Origin: an uncultured Pseudoflavonifractor sp.
GTDB lineage: Bacteria; Bacillota; Clostridia; Oscillospirales; Oscillospiraceae
Direction: 5' to 3'
Assembly (NCBI GenBank): GCA_947383685.1
Contig: CANDEE010000003.1
Coordinates: 1 to 59,275 of the forward strand
Length of the DNA stretch: 59,275 nucleotides
Part shown: positions 15,503 through 23,409 of the stretch, piece by piece
Position numbering within the stretch: the stretch's first letter is position 1
Layout: the number at the start of each line of letters is the position of its first letter
Made by a program: the position numbers and the translations under genes
The notes under the pieces: model-generated
Databases searched by the model: none
The model's input: the letters and a program-made list of their open reading frames with translations, nothing else
Told to the model about the DNA's origin: nothing

Positions 15503-17647
15503 TTATTTAGAGATGGTCTCGCCGGCCAGCTTGCCGAACACCACGGTGTCGACCACCGCGTTACCGCCCAGGCGGTTGCCGCCGTGAATGCCGCCGGTGA
15601 TCTCACCCGCGGCCACCAGGCCCTTGATGACCTTGCCGTCGGTGCCGATGACCTGGCACTTGGTGTTGATCTTTACGCCGCCCATGGTGTGGTGGACGCA
15701 GGGCTGGCGGGGAGTGGCCACAAAGGGACCGGTGAGCAGCTTGGTGGAGAACAGGGTGCGGCCGAAGGGATCGGGCGCGCCGTCCACAGACTTGTTGAAC
15801 TCATCTACAGTGGCCTTCAGCGTGGCGGGATCGCAGCCGATCTTGGCCGCCAGCTCCTCAATAGTATCCGCGATATAAATATAGCCTTCTTCCTCCATCT
15901 GCTGGAAGGTAAAGCCATCGGCGGTGACGGCGGTCTTTACATCCTCGTAATCGCCGTCGGCCGACTCGATGAAGAACCAGGTGGAATCGGTCTGCTCCAG
16001 AAGGGCGGTGCAGATTTCATCCCGGCGGCCATCCTCCCGGACAAACCGCTTGCCTTCCTTGTTGACGCACAGCTCCTGGTCGGTGTTGCTCAGCACCCGG
16101 AAGGGATACTTGGTCATAGAGCCGTCCTTCACGTTGCCCAACTGAAGCAGCTGGATCTGATCCATATCCACCAGGTCGGCGCCCACAGCCTTGGCCATGG
16201 TGATGCCGTCGCCCTGAGAGCAGCCGCTGCGGTTGGTGGTCATGACCTTGCTCAAGTCAGGCCACTTGCCGGTGGTGTTGTACTCCTGGACCATCTTGCC
16301 GTTGGCCGCAAAGCCGCCGGTGGCCAGCACCACGCCCTTTGCGGCGTTGAGGGTATAGGTATCGCCGTTCTTTCCGGTAGCCTTCACACCTACCACGGCG
16401 CCCTTGGCGTCCTTAATCAGCTCTGTGGCGGTAGCGGAGGTAATGATTTCAACATTCTTGTCCTTGGCGATATTGTCCACATAGGTGTAGATAAAGCCGG
16501 TACCCATCTTCATAACAGAGGAGTGGGTGCGCTGCCACAGAGAGCCTGCGCCCTGGCCGATGGGGCCAAGGAACTCCATGCCCAGCTCCTGGACCCAGTC
16601 AAAGCCGGGCACAGCGTTCTCGGTCAGAACCTTCACCAGGTCCAGGTTTGCCACGTTGTCGCCGCCGTTGTAGGTCTGGAGGGTATACCAGGCCACGCTG
16701 TCAAAGAGGTCGGTGCGGCCCGACTTCTTGTAGGCGTCCCACTCCTTCTTGACCTCGTTCATCAGGGCCTTGTGCTCGTCGCTGACGGGCTTCGCGGCCA
16801 GGGCGGTCTCAATGGTGCTCTTGACAGAATCGGTCATGGTGACCTTGCTCTGCCGCTCGGGATCGGGGTTGTTGTAGATGCCGCCGCAGACCAGGGTATC
16901 GCCGCCCACAGCGCCGTTTTTCTCCACCACGATGACCTTGGCGCCGTTCTGGGAGGCAGAGATAGCGGCAGCCAGGCCGGCTCCGCCGCCGCCCACTACG
17001 ATGACGTCGGCATTCTTGGTAACGGCCTCCGGGGCCTTCTTCTGCACGGGGGTCTTGTACTTGGCCACATCCAGGCCGGCCTGCTTCAGGCAGTCCTCTA
17101 CCGCCGACTTGATGGCGTAGCTGGTGATGGTGGCGCCGGTGACGGAATCCACCTCCAGAGACTGGTTGGCCACAATGGCCTCCGGAATGACAATGGCGGG
17201 GATGGAGCCCTCGGCCTTGCCGTCATACAGAGGCGCACCGATGCCCGGAGTCTCCTGGCTCTTGGTGACGGTCACCTTCTCGATTTTCTCGCCGGAAAGA
17301 GTGACCTCTACCACCACCTGTCCGTTCACACCCAGCTTGGAAGCCGTATAGGTGCCGGCCTTTCCTTCGGGCACATTCACCAGCTTGGCGGTGTTGGGAG
17401 CGTTCTTGTCCCACTCCACCTCAATGTCCAGCAGCTCGCTGAGGTAGCGCAGGGGCACGTAGGTAGTGCCGTCATAGGCGAACACCTCGGCGGCGGTCCC
17501 GTCGGACTTCAGGGGAGTAACTTCCTGACCATTGATGGTCATGTTCATGGGGGTGACGGAAATCGTCTTCGATCCGCCGGCCGCCAGAGCGACCGTACCC
17601 ATGACCATAAAAATGGCCAGCGCCAGGGCAGTGATCCGTTTTTTCAT
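15503..17647 (-). CDS. Secreted flavinylated fumarate-reductase-like flavoprotein with stalk domain
   Basis: 714-residue extracytosolic reductase. A Sec signal peptide (MKKRITALALAIFMVMGTVALAA, split here after ALALAIF) lacks a lipobox Cys. Residues about 30-90 form a copper-amine-oxidase-N-like stalk domain (TINGQ...YVPLRYLSELL). Residues 98-190 are an FMN-binding domain whose D167-SV-T-GA-T173 fits the ApbE flavinylation motif Dxx[ST]GA[ST]. The FAD-binding domain starts at VIVVGGGGAGLA (216-227). Fumarate-reductase-like active-site pieces are present: GKRFVRED, VHHTMGG and HGGNRLGGNA. It probably passes electrons from a membrane flavoprotein chain to an external acceptor such as fumarate, urocanate, an acrylate or a sulfoxide; which one cannot be told. 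Confidence 0.88.
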   Translation of the reverse strand: MKKRITALALAIFMVMGTVALAAGGSKTISVTPMNMTINGQEVTPLKSDGTAAEVFAYDGTTYVPLRYLSELLDIEVEWDKNAPNTAKLVNVPEGKAGTYTASKLGVNGQVVVEVTLSGEKIEKVTVTKSQETPGIGAPLYDGKAEGSIPAIVIPEAIVANQSLEVDSVTGATITSYAIKSAVEDCLKQAGLDVAKYKTPVQKKAPEAVTKNADVIVVGGGGAGLAAAISASQNGAKVIVVEKNGAVGGDTLVCGGIYNNPDPERQSKVTMTDSVKSTIETALAAKPVSDEHKALMNEVKKEWDAYKKSGRTDLFDSVAWYTLQTYNGGDNVANLDLVKVLTENAVPGFDWVQELGMEFLGPIGQGAGSLWQRTHSSVMKMGTGFIYTYVDNIAKDKNVEIITSATATELIKDAKGAVVGVKATGKNGDTYTLNAAKGVVLATGGFAANGKMVQEYNTTGKWPDLSKVMTTNRSGCSQGDGITMAKAVGADLVDMDQIQLLQLGNVKDGSMTKYPFRVLSNTDQELCVNKEGKRFVREDGRRDEICTALLEQTDSTWFFIESADGDYEDVKTAVTADGFTFQQMEEEGYIYIADTIEELAAKIGCDPATLKATVDEFNKSVDGAPDPFGRTLFSTKLLTGPFVATPRQPCVHHTMGGVKINTKCQVIGTDGKVIKGLVAAGEITGGIHGGNRLGGNAVVDTVVFGKLAGETISK

Positions 17648-17716
17648 GATATAACCTCTCCTTTTTCATTTGGGGCAGGGAAACTGGAATTTCCTTCCTG
17701 CCCCCTCTTGTGAAAA

Positions 17717-17730
17717 GTATAACATTATAC
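17717..17730 (-). promoter_or_regulatory. Palindrome over the flavoprotein -10 box
   Basis: The minus-strand -10 TATAAT (17729-17724) sits inside the 14-bp near-perfect palindrome GTATAACATTATAC. The matching -35 is poor, which suits an activated promoter. The palindrome could be an operator for the neighbouring LysR protein; inference only. Confidence 0.45.
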
Positions 17731-17841
17731 CGTCCTTTTGTCTTATCCAAAAAGTGTTATCTGGTCTCACCTTTTTCGTTTTTTCCTTTCCCCTTTTTCC
17801 GGCATATGATATAATTTTCTTATAAGAAGGAGGCGATCCCC

Positions 17842-18966
17842 ATGCTTTCCCGTCAACGCCTGTTTTGGCGGCTGGCTGCCTACGACCTTCCCCGCTCGGA
17901 CGGGGCTTTTCTGCGCGCCTGCCGGGACAATGCCGCCTATCACATCAAGCACTGCCCCGGCTATGCCGCCATTTGCCGCCATCTGGGCTTCACCCCCGCC
18001 CAGCTCCAAACCATAGCGGACCTTGCGAAAATCCCCGTTCTTCCCACTCTCTTTTTTAAGCGGAAGGCCCTTTTTTCCATGCCCCAATGGCGCATGGCCA
18101 TGAAGGTCACCTCCTCCGGCACCAGCGGCAAATTCAGTCAGATCGGCTTTGACTGGGGCTGTATTCTGGCTGAGGCCCCTATGGTGGTAAACCTGGGCTT
18201 CCGCCATCATCTGGTCTCCCCCAAACCCGCCCACTGCGTGATTCTGGGCTACAGGCCCCACCGCTCCAACCACACCGGAGTCACCCGCACCATGTTCGGC
18301 CTGACCCACTTTTCCCCGCCCCTGAGCCGCACCTACGCCCTCAACCTGGTGGACGGGGCCTACGTCCCCGACCTGGATTCCATTGCCAAAGCCCTGAAAC
18401 GGTTGGAACGCTCCCCCTTCCCCACCCGGGTCATCGGCTTCCCCTCCTACCTCTGGTTTGGCCTTCAGCGGATGGAGGAGCTGGGCCTAAGGGTCAAGCT
18501 TCCCAAGGACTCCCGCATTATCCTGGCGGGAGGCTGGAAGCAGCACGCCGCCCAGGAGGTGGACAAGAAGACCCTCTACGCCCTGGTAAACAAGACGTTG
18601 GGCGTCCCGGAGGAAAATATCAACGAGCTTTTTGGCGCAGTGGAGCACCCCATCTTTTATAACGCCTGTGAGCGCCACCACTTCCACATCCCCATCTACG
18701 GCCGGGTCATCATCCGTGACCCAGACACCCTGGATCCGCTCCCCATGGGGAAGGTGGGCCTTGTAAACCTCATCTCCCCCCTGATGACCGCCACCCCCAC
18801 TCTCAGCGTTATGACCGACGACCTGGGCTATCTCACTCCTGGCAAAGATTGCGGCTGCGGAAAGGAAAGCCCCTACCTCACCATCCTGGGCCGGGTGGGG
18901 ATGAGCGACATCCAGACCTGCGCCGCCGGGGCCTCGGAACTTCTCGGAAAGGGGGAAGCCTTTTGA
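17842..18966 (+). CDS. luxE: LuxE-family acyl-protein synthetase
   Basis: 374-residue ANL-superfamily enzyme of the LuxE/PaaK type, which adenylates a carboxylic acid and holds the acyl group as a thioester for LuxC. The nucleotide-binding motif VTSSGTSGKFSQ is at about 90-101, the acyl pocket region HRSNHTGVTRTMFG follows, AGGWKQH and NELFGAVEHP give the adenylation core, and Cys residues for acyl transfer lie at CGCGKES near the C-terminus. ATG at 17842 follows AGAAGGAGG. It overlaps luxC by four bases (TTGA). No luxA, luxB or luxD is nearby, so the product is an aldehyde for some non-luminous purpose. Confidence 0.82.
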   Translation: MLSRQRLFWRLAAYDLPRSDGAFLRACRDNAAYHIKHCPGYAAICRHLGFTPAQLQTIADLAKIPVLPTLFFKRKALFSMPQWRMAMKVTSSGTSGKFSQIGFDWGCILAEAPMVVNLGFRHHLVSPKPAHCVILGYRPHRSNHTGVTRTMFGLTHFSPPLSRTYALNLVDGAYVPDLDSIAKALKRLERSPFPTRVIGFPSYLWFGLQRMEELGLRVKLPKDSRIILAGGWKQHAAQEVDKKTLYALVNKTLGVPEENINELFGAVEHPIFYNACERHHFHIPIYGRVIIRDPDTLDPLPMGKVGLVNLISPLMTATPTLSVMTDDLGYLTPGKDCGCGKESPYLTILGRVGMSDIQTCAAGASELLGKGEAF

Positions 18967-20225
18967 TTTTCGCCAACGGAACACTGCTGCCCGATTCAGA
19001 ACGGCAGGCAGTCATTGCCGGCTTGGAGCCGGCCATGAACGCCGCCCGCATGGGCCAGTCCCTCCAGGCAGAAACCGTAATAAACGCCGTTTCCGCCTTG
19101 GGAAAGCGGCTGGAAGCCGGAGAGTTTGATTCTCTCCTGGCCCAATTTCTCCCCGCCGGGATGACTCTGAGCGACCTTCTCCCCCTCCTCCGCCGGGAAA
19201 CCTTAGAGGCCAAGCTCACCTCCGAGCTGGGGCCGGACCCCTTCTCCTCCAAAACCTTTCCCAAAACCACCGCCCGCGTCCTGCCCCTGGGCGTTCTCTT
19301 TCACATCGCTCCCGGCAATCTGCCGGGGCTTCCGGTCTACACCGTCCTGGAAGGGCTCCTCACAGGCAACATAAACCTTCTCAAGCTGCCCCATGGCGAC
19401 AAGGGCCTGTCCCTGGCGGCCTTTCGCCTGCTGGTGGAGCAGGAACCCCGGCTCGCTCCCTATATCTACGCCTTTGACCTTCCCTCCAGGGAAAAAGAAA
19501 GCCTGAAAACCCTTGCCTCTCTGTCCGACGGCCTGGTGGTCTGGGGCGGAGATAGGGCCACCCAGTCCGCCCGGGAGCTGGCCCCCGCCGGGTGCAAGCT
19601 CATCGAATGGGGCCACCGCCTCAGCTTTGCCTACCTTTCCGGTTATGAGGACAAGGAGGCCGAGCTTGCCGCCCTGGCTTCCCATATCATAGAAACAGGC
19701 CAGCGGCTCTGTTCCTCCTGCCAGGTCATTTTCCTGGATACACAGAGCCCAACGGAAGCGGAGGCCTTTTGCCGGGAGTTCCTTCCCTACCTGGAAAAAG
19801 CCGCCGCCAAACGTCCCGGCCCGGGTCGGGGCGCCCAGGCCACCCTCAGCGGCCACACCGCCCTTTTGGAGCGCATTGTGGAAAACCGGGTTCAAAACGA
19901 AACTCTCTTTCAGGGGAAGGGCTGCTCCGTGATCCTTCGCCCCGACCGGGAGCTGGAGCTTTCCCCCATGGAGGGCAACGTCCTGGTCAAGCTCCTCCCC
20001 CAAAAAGACCTGCTTCCCGCCCTCCGCCGCCAGAAGGGGAGGTTACAGACGGCGGGGCTGGTCTGCACCCCCGAAAGGCGGGAAACTCTGACCTCCCTTC
20101 TCTCCCGGGCGGGCCTGACCCGTATCACAAGGGCCGGGGCCATGTCCGCCTCCTTCCCCGGCGAGGCCCACGACGGGGAATATCCCCTCCGCCGTTATCT
20201 CCGTATTGTGGATGTGGAGGCCTAG
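18963..20225 (+). CDS. luxC: LuxC-family acyl-CoA/acyl-protein reductase
   Basis: 420-residue NADPH-dependent reductase of the LuxC branch of the aldehyde dehydrogenase superfamily. It turns the LuxE-bound acyl thioester into an aldehyde. The catalytic Cys is probably C250 in QRLCSSCQ; the cofactor-binding region includes LPLGVLFHIAPGNLPGLP (107-124), and the C-terminus DGEYPLRRYLRIVDVE is typical. The start is the TTG at 18963, whose TTGA overlaps the luxE stop, after GGAAAGGGGGAAG; the frame is open earlier within luxE but no site supports it. Chain length of the substrate is unknown. Confidence 0.85.
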   Translation: MIFANGTLLPDSERQAVIAGLEPAMNAARMGQSLQAETVINAVSALGKRLEAGEFDSLLAQFLPAGMTLSDLLPLLRRETLEAKLTSELGPDPFSSKTFPKTTARVLPLGVLFHIAPGNLPGLPVYTVLEGLLTGNINLLKLPHGDKGLSLAAFRLLVEQEPRLAPYIYAFDLPSREKESLKTLASLSDGLVVWGGDRATQSARELAPAGCKLIEWGHRLSFAYLSGYEDKEAELAALASHIIETGQRLCSSCQVIFLDTQSPTEAEAFCREFLPYLEKAAAKRPGPGRGAQATLSGHTALLERIVENRVQNETLFQGKGCSVILRPDRELELSPMEGNVLVKLLPQKDLLPALRRQKGRLQTAGLVCTPERRETLTSLLSRAGLTRITRAGAMSASFPGEAHDGEYPLRRYLRIVDVEA

Positions 20226-20276
20226 GGCGCGTCCTCCCGGCCCTGCCGCCAAATCAGAACGGGTCTACCATAAAAA

Positions 20277-20305
20277 AGGACCATCCCGAGCCTCGGGATG
20301 GTCCT
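20277..20305. terminator. Terminator between luxC and trxB
   Basis: Perfect 13-bp stem AGGACCATCCCGA / TCGGGATGGTCCT with a GCC loop, preceded by A6 and followed by CCTTTTA. It serves the convergent luxEC and trxB units. Confidence 0.85.
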
Positions 20306-20309
20306 CCTT

Positions 20310-21224
20310 TTATGATCTGCTATCCAGATACCGGCAGGCCGCCGTTGCCGCTACCGAACCGTCCGCCACAGCGGTGGTAAGCTGCCTTAGCCCCTTTGCC
20401 CGGCAGTCCCCCGCCGCGAACACCCCCGGCGTTTTGGTCCCGCAGTCCTCCCCGGCAGTGAAATATCCCCCCTCGTCCAGCTCCGCCAGCTGGGCAAAGA
20501 CCCCGTTGTCCGGCTCCTGCCCCACCTCAATGAACAGGCCGTCCACCGCCAGCTCCCGGCGCGCCCCGTCCTTGGTTTCCAAAACCACTCCGGTCAGGGC
20601 GTCCTCTCCCAGCAGCTCCGCCACCCGGCTTTCCAGAATGGGGGTGATGTTTTCCCGTCCCCTCAGGGCCTCTACATAGGCCCCCTGGGCCCGGAACTCT
20701 CCCCGGCGGTGGATAAGGGCAACGCTTTTCGCCACCCCCGCCAAAAACAAAGCCGACTGGAGGGCACTGTCGCCTCCTCCCACCACAGCGGTATCCTTGT
20801 CCTTAAAAAAGGCCCCGTCACAGACAGCGCAATAGCTGACTCCCCGGCCCACAAAGTCGTCCTCCCGGTCCACTCCCAGCTTCCGGTGCTTGGCTCCGGT
20901 GGCCAGAATAAGGGCCTTGCCCTCAAATTCCTTTTTCCCGGCGGTGAGGACAAAGGCGTCTCCCTCCCGTCTGACAGCGGACACCCGTCCAAACCGGGTC
21001 TCCGCCCCCAGGGCTTTGGCCTGGGCGGTAAGGGCGTCGGAATATTCCGTTCCGCTGATGGCGGCAATGGCGGGATAATTCTCCACCAGGTGGGAGGAGG
21101 CGATCTGCCCTCCGAACCCGGTGCCCTCCAGCACCAGCACCGTCTTGCCCGCTCTCCGGGCATATATGGCGGCGGTCAGCCCCGCGGGGCCGCCCCCCAC
21201 AATGAGAATATCGTATCCCGTCAA
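20310..21224 (-). CDS. trxB: Thioredoxin reductase (or related FAD/NAD(P) disulfide reductase)
   Basis: 304-residue flavoprotein that passes electrons to thioredoxin or a relative. FAD motif GGGPAG at 10-15, redox-active CAVC (C132, C135), the NAD(P)-binding VVGGGDSALQ stretch, and the C-terminal FAD-contact TPGVFAAGDCR. The best start is the TTG at 21224, 8 nt after GGAGG; the frame opens further upstream but inside the preceding gene. The HRRGEFRAQ segment matches NADPH-type HRRxxFRA. It overlaps the end of the TIGR03915-like gene by 4 bp, so it may be cotranscribed with the repair pair. Confidence 0.88.
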   Translation of the reverse strand: MTGYDILIVGGGPAGLTAAIYARRAGKTVLVLEGTGFGGQIASSHLVENYPAIAAISGTEYSDALTAQAKALGAETRFGRVSAVRREGDAFVLTAGKKEFEGKALILATGAKHRKLGVDREDDFVGRGVSYCAVCDGAFFKDKDTAVVGGGDSALQSALFLAGVAKSVALIHRRGEFRAQGAYVEALRGRENITPILESRVAELLGEDALTGVVLETKDGARRELAVDGLFIEVGQEPDNGVFAQLAELDEGGYFTAGEDCGTKTPGVFAAGDCRAKGLRQLTTAVADGSVAATAACRYLDSRS

Positions 21225-22024
21225 TTCCCGCTCCTCCTTTTTTTCGCTTTCCCTTCTATTGTTCCCGGTAAAGCCCGTTCTACCGCTCCATCGTCCTCCA
21301 TAAATTCCGTCATTACATGGCGGTAACGCTTGGGCAGATGGGTGGCCTGACACTTGGGATTGCGCCGCCCCTCAATGGCAACGGTCTCATAATACTTTTT
21401 CCACATGGCCCGAAATTCCCGTTCCTTCTCCCCGGCAGGCCCCATGTGAAAATCCTCCACCGGGATGATCTTCCACCGCCCCCCATGGGCAAAAAACGCC
21501 TCCCGGTGGGTCCTGTCATAAAGGGCCAGCCTCTCCCCGGAAAACCGGTCGGCAAAGTGGGGTGCCAGAATGGGCAGCACCCGGTTTTTGGGCTCGATCT
21601 CCCCCACCAGGGCCCCGTCCAGTTCGGAAAAGCGCACAAATCCCTTCAAATGGTCCTGCTCGGTGGCCAATTTTTGATAGGCCAGCATCACCTTCGCCAT
21701 CACCGGGTCGCTCAGATCCAGAGCCACCCGTTTCCCCTCTGTCATCCCCCGGCGGATCAGGGTAAACAGGGCCAGCTCCCGCTCCGGCAGGCAGGTCAAA
21801 AACCCCCAGGCAATAAAATGCCGGAACCGGGGCGATACCCGCCGGGCCAGGGCGGCATAGAGCCGTTTGGCCTTGCTCCCGTCTGCGGCGGTCTCCCGCT
21901 CCTCCCAAAGAGTGCTCCCGTCCTCCGGCAGAAGAAAGGCTACCGGCTCTATTTTGTTTTCCAGCGCGTCCCACACGCAGGTGAGGAATCCGGCAAAGCT
22001 TCCGTCATATCGGTATGCTGTCAT
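21221..22024 (-). CDS. TIGR03915-like probable DNA metabolism protein (DUF4130)
   Basis: 267 residues, no membrane segments. It matches the remembered TIGR03915/DUF4130 family: opening YRYDGSFAGFLTCVWDALE, then ALYDRTHREAFFAHGGRW and the PEP-like end ATHLPKRYRHVMTEF. The family accompanies the TIGR03916 radical-SAM protein and sometimes a uracil-DNA glycosylase, hence the DNA repair/modification guess. The ATG at 22024 lies one base past the rSAM stop (TGATATG); another in-frame ATG is at 22036. Biochemical function is not established. Basic C-terminus (GKAKKRRSGN). Confidence 0.78.
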   Translation of the reverse strand: MTAYRYDGSFAGFLTCVWDALENKIEPVAFLLPEDGSTLWEERETAADGSKAKRLYAALARRVSPRFRHFIAWGFLTCLPERELALFTLIRRGMTEGKRVALDLSDPVMAKVMLAYQKLATEQDHLKGFVRFSELDGALVGEIEPKNRVLPILAPHFADRFSGERLALYDRTHREAFFAHGGRWKIIPVEDFHMGPAGEKEREFRAMWKKYYETVAIEGRRNPKCQATHLPKRYRHVMTEFMEDDGAVERALPGTIEGKAKKRRSGN

Positions 22025-22025
22025 A

Positions 22026-23294
22026 TCAGCCCACATTCCCGTCAAACAGGGAAAGCTGCTGCCAGCTCTCTCCGTCCCACCCGGCCTGCTCCAGCCCGGC
22101 AAGGCGGCGGTAAACGCTGTCCCAGCTGCACCGCAGTCCCGGAAGCATCCGCCCGGAGCAGGTGATGAAATACTGGGCCCGCTTCATGGTGACCCCCAGC
22201 CGCTTCAGCCCCTCAAAGGTCAGGGGACCGCACCGCCGGGCCGCGACGATGCGCTGGGCGCCCCGCACTCCAATACCGGGGACCCGCAGAATCGCCTCGT
22301 AGTCCGCCCGGTTCACCTCCACCGGGAAAAACTCCGGGTGCCGCAAGGCCCAGTCGCTCTTGGGGTCCAGAGCCGCGTCAAAGTTGGGGTGGCTCTCGTC
22401 CAAAATCTCCTGGGCGTTAAAGCCGTAAAACCGCAAAAGCCAGTCCGCCTGGTAAAGCCTGTGCTCCCGCAGAAGGGGCGGCTTGAATCCCACCGGAGCG
22501 GGCAGATTTTTGTGGTCGGAGACAGGCATATAGGCAGAGAAAAAGACCCGCTTCAAATGATACTTCTGATAAAGCCCCTGGGTCAAGGACAAAATGTGCC
22601 GGTCGCTTTCGGGGGTGGCCCCCACGATCATCTGGGTGGACTGCCCCGCCGGGGCAAACCGGGGGGCGTGGCGGTAGAGCTTCAGCTCCGCCCTGGACTG
22701 CTCCGCCCCATCCCGGATTTGAGCCATGGGCTTCAAAATGGCGGCCTTGGTTTTGTCGGGGGCCAGCAATTGAAGCGAGGCCTCCGAAGGCAGCTCGATA
22801 TTCACGCTCAGCCGGTCCGCCAGCAGCCCCAGCTCATGGGTGAGCCCCGGGTCCGCTCCGGGAATGGCCTTGGCGTGGATGTAGCCGTGAAAACGGTACT
22901 CTGTGCGGAGAAGCCGCAACGTCTCTATCATCCGCTCCGTAGTAAAGTCCGGGCTTTTCAGCACCGCTGAGGAGAGGAACAGCCCCTCAATATAATTTCG
23001 GCGGTAAAACTGAATGGTAAGCTCCGCCAGCTCCCTGGGCGTAAAGGCGGTCCGGGGCACGTCGTTGGACCTCCTGTTCACACAGTAGGCGCAGTCGTAG
23101 CAGCAGTGGTTGGTATAAAGGACTTTCAGCAGGGACACGCACCGCCCGTCGGCGGTAAAGGTGTGGCAGCACCCGGAGTTGGAGGCAGACCCGATGGTCC
23201 CCGCCTTTCCCCTCCGCTTCACGCCGCTGGAGGTACAGGCCGCGTCATATTTCGCCGCGTCCGCCAGAATGGTCAGCTTTTCCATTACGTCCAC
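22026..23294 (-). CDS. Putative DNA modification/repair radical SAM protein (TIGR03916-like)
   Basis: 422 residues counted from the GTG at 23294. That start is 7 nt after GGAGGG; the ATG at 23315 precedes this site, and the ATG at 23285 is too far. Cluster Cys C64-x3-C68-x2-C71 (HCCYDCAYC) binds the SAM [4Fe-4S] cluster. A helix-hairpin-helix, ILRVPGIGVRGAQRIVAARR, in the C-terminal third suggests DNA binding. Overlaps TIGR03915-like partner. The promoter carries two LexA-like boxes, which supports a DNA-damage role. Reaction and substrate unknown. Confidence 0.82.
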   Translation of the reverse strand: MDVMEKLTILADAAKYDAACTSSGVKRRGKAGTIGSASNSGCCHTFTADGRCVSLLKVLYTNHCCYDCAYCVNRRSNDVPRTAFTPRELAELTIQFYRRNYIEGLFLSSAVLKSPDFTTERMIETLRLLRTEYRFHGYIHAKAIPGADPGLTHELGLLADRLSVNIELPSEASLQLLAPDKTKAAILKPMAQIRDGAEQSRAELKLYRHAPRFAPAGQSTQMIVGATPESDRHILSLTQGLYQKYHLKRVFFSAYMPVSDHKNLPAPVGFKPPLLREHRLYQADWLLRFYGFNAQEILDESHPNFDAALDPKSDWALRHPEFFPVEVNRADYEAILRVPGIGVRGAQRIVAARRCGPLTFEGLKRLGVTMKRAQYFITCSGRMLPGLRCSWDSVYRRLAGLEQAGWDGESWQQLSLFDGNVG

Positions 23295-23309
23295 AGCCCG
23301 TCCCTCCTC

Positions 23310-23321
23310 GAACATTTGTAC
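23310..23321. promoter_or_regulatory. LexA-like SOS box 1 (downstream of -10)
   Basis: GAACATTTGTAC: 7 of 8 specified positions of the Firmicute SOS core GAACN4GTTC, preceded by C as in CGAAC. It covers the expected transcription start. Confidence 0.55.
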
Positions 23322-23325
23322 TTTT

Positions 23326-23353
23326 ATTATAGTACATTTGTTCTTTCTGTCAA
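23326..23353 (-). promoter_or_regulatory. Promoter of the radical-SAM repair operon
   Basis: On the minus strand, a perfect TTGACA (23353-23348) and a perfect TATAAT (23331-23326) with 16-bp spacing. The -10 is followed within 32 bp by the GTG start. Confidence 0.8.
23332..23343. promoter_or_regulatory. LexA-like SOS box 2 (in the promoter spacer)
   Basis: GTACATTTGTTC: again 7 of 8 core positions. It lies exactly between -35 and -10, and its centre is 22 bp (two helical turns) from box 1. The two boxes share the core ACATTTGT. Confidence 0.55.
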
Positions 23354-23409
23354 GAGGGAGATTTTTCTTTCTCTTTTTGCATCACTTGTTTTATAATTTA
23401 TATATGCTG

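Noticed and set aside
15440..17713. 757-codon open frame opposite the flavoprotein gene
   Set aside because: It is an antisense shadow of a well-supported gene in GC-rich DNA: no ribosome site, no recognisable domain, His/Gly/Val-rich composition.
17842..20225. Bioluminescence operon
   Set aside because: Only luxE- and luxC-type genes are present; no luxA, luxB or luxD, and the host appears anaerobic.
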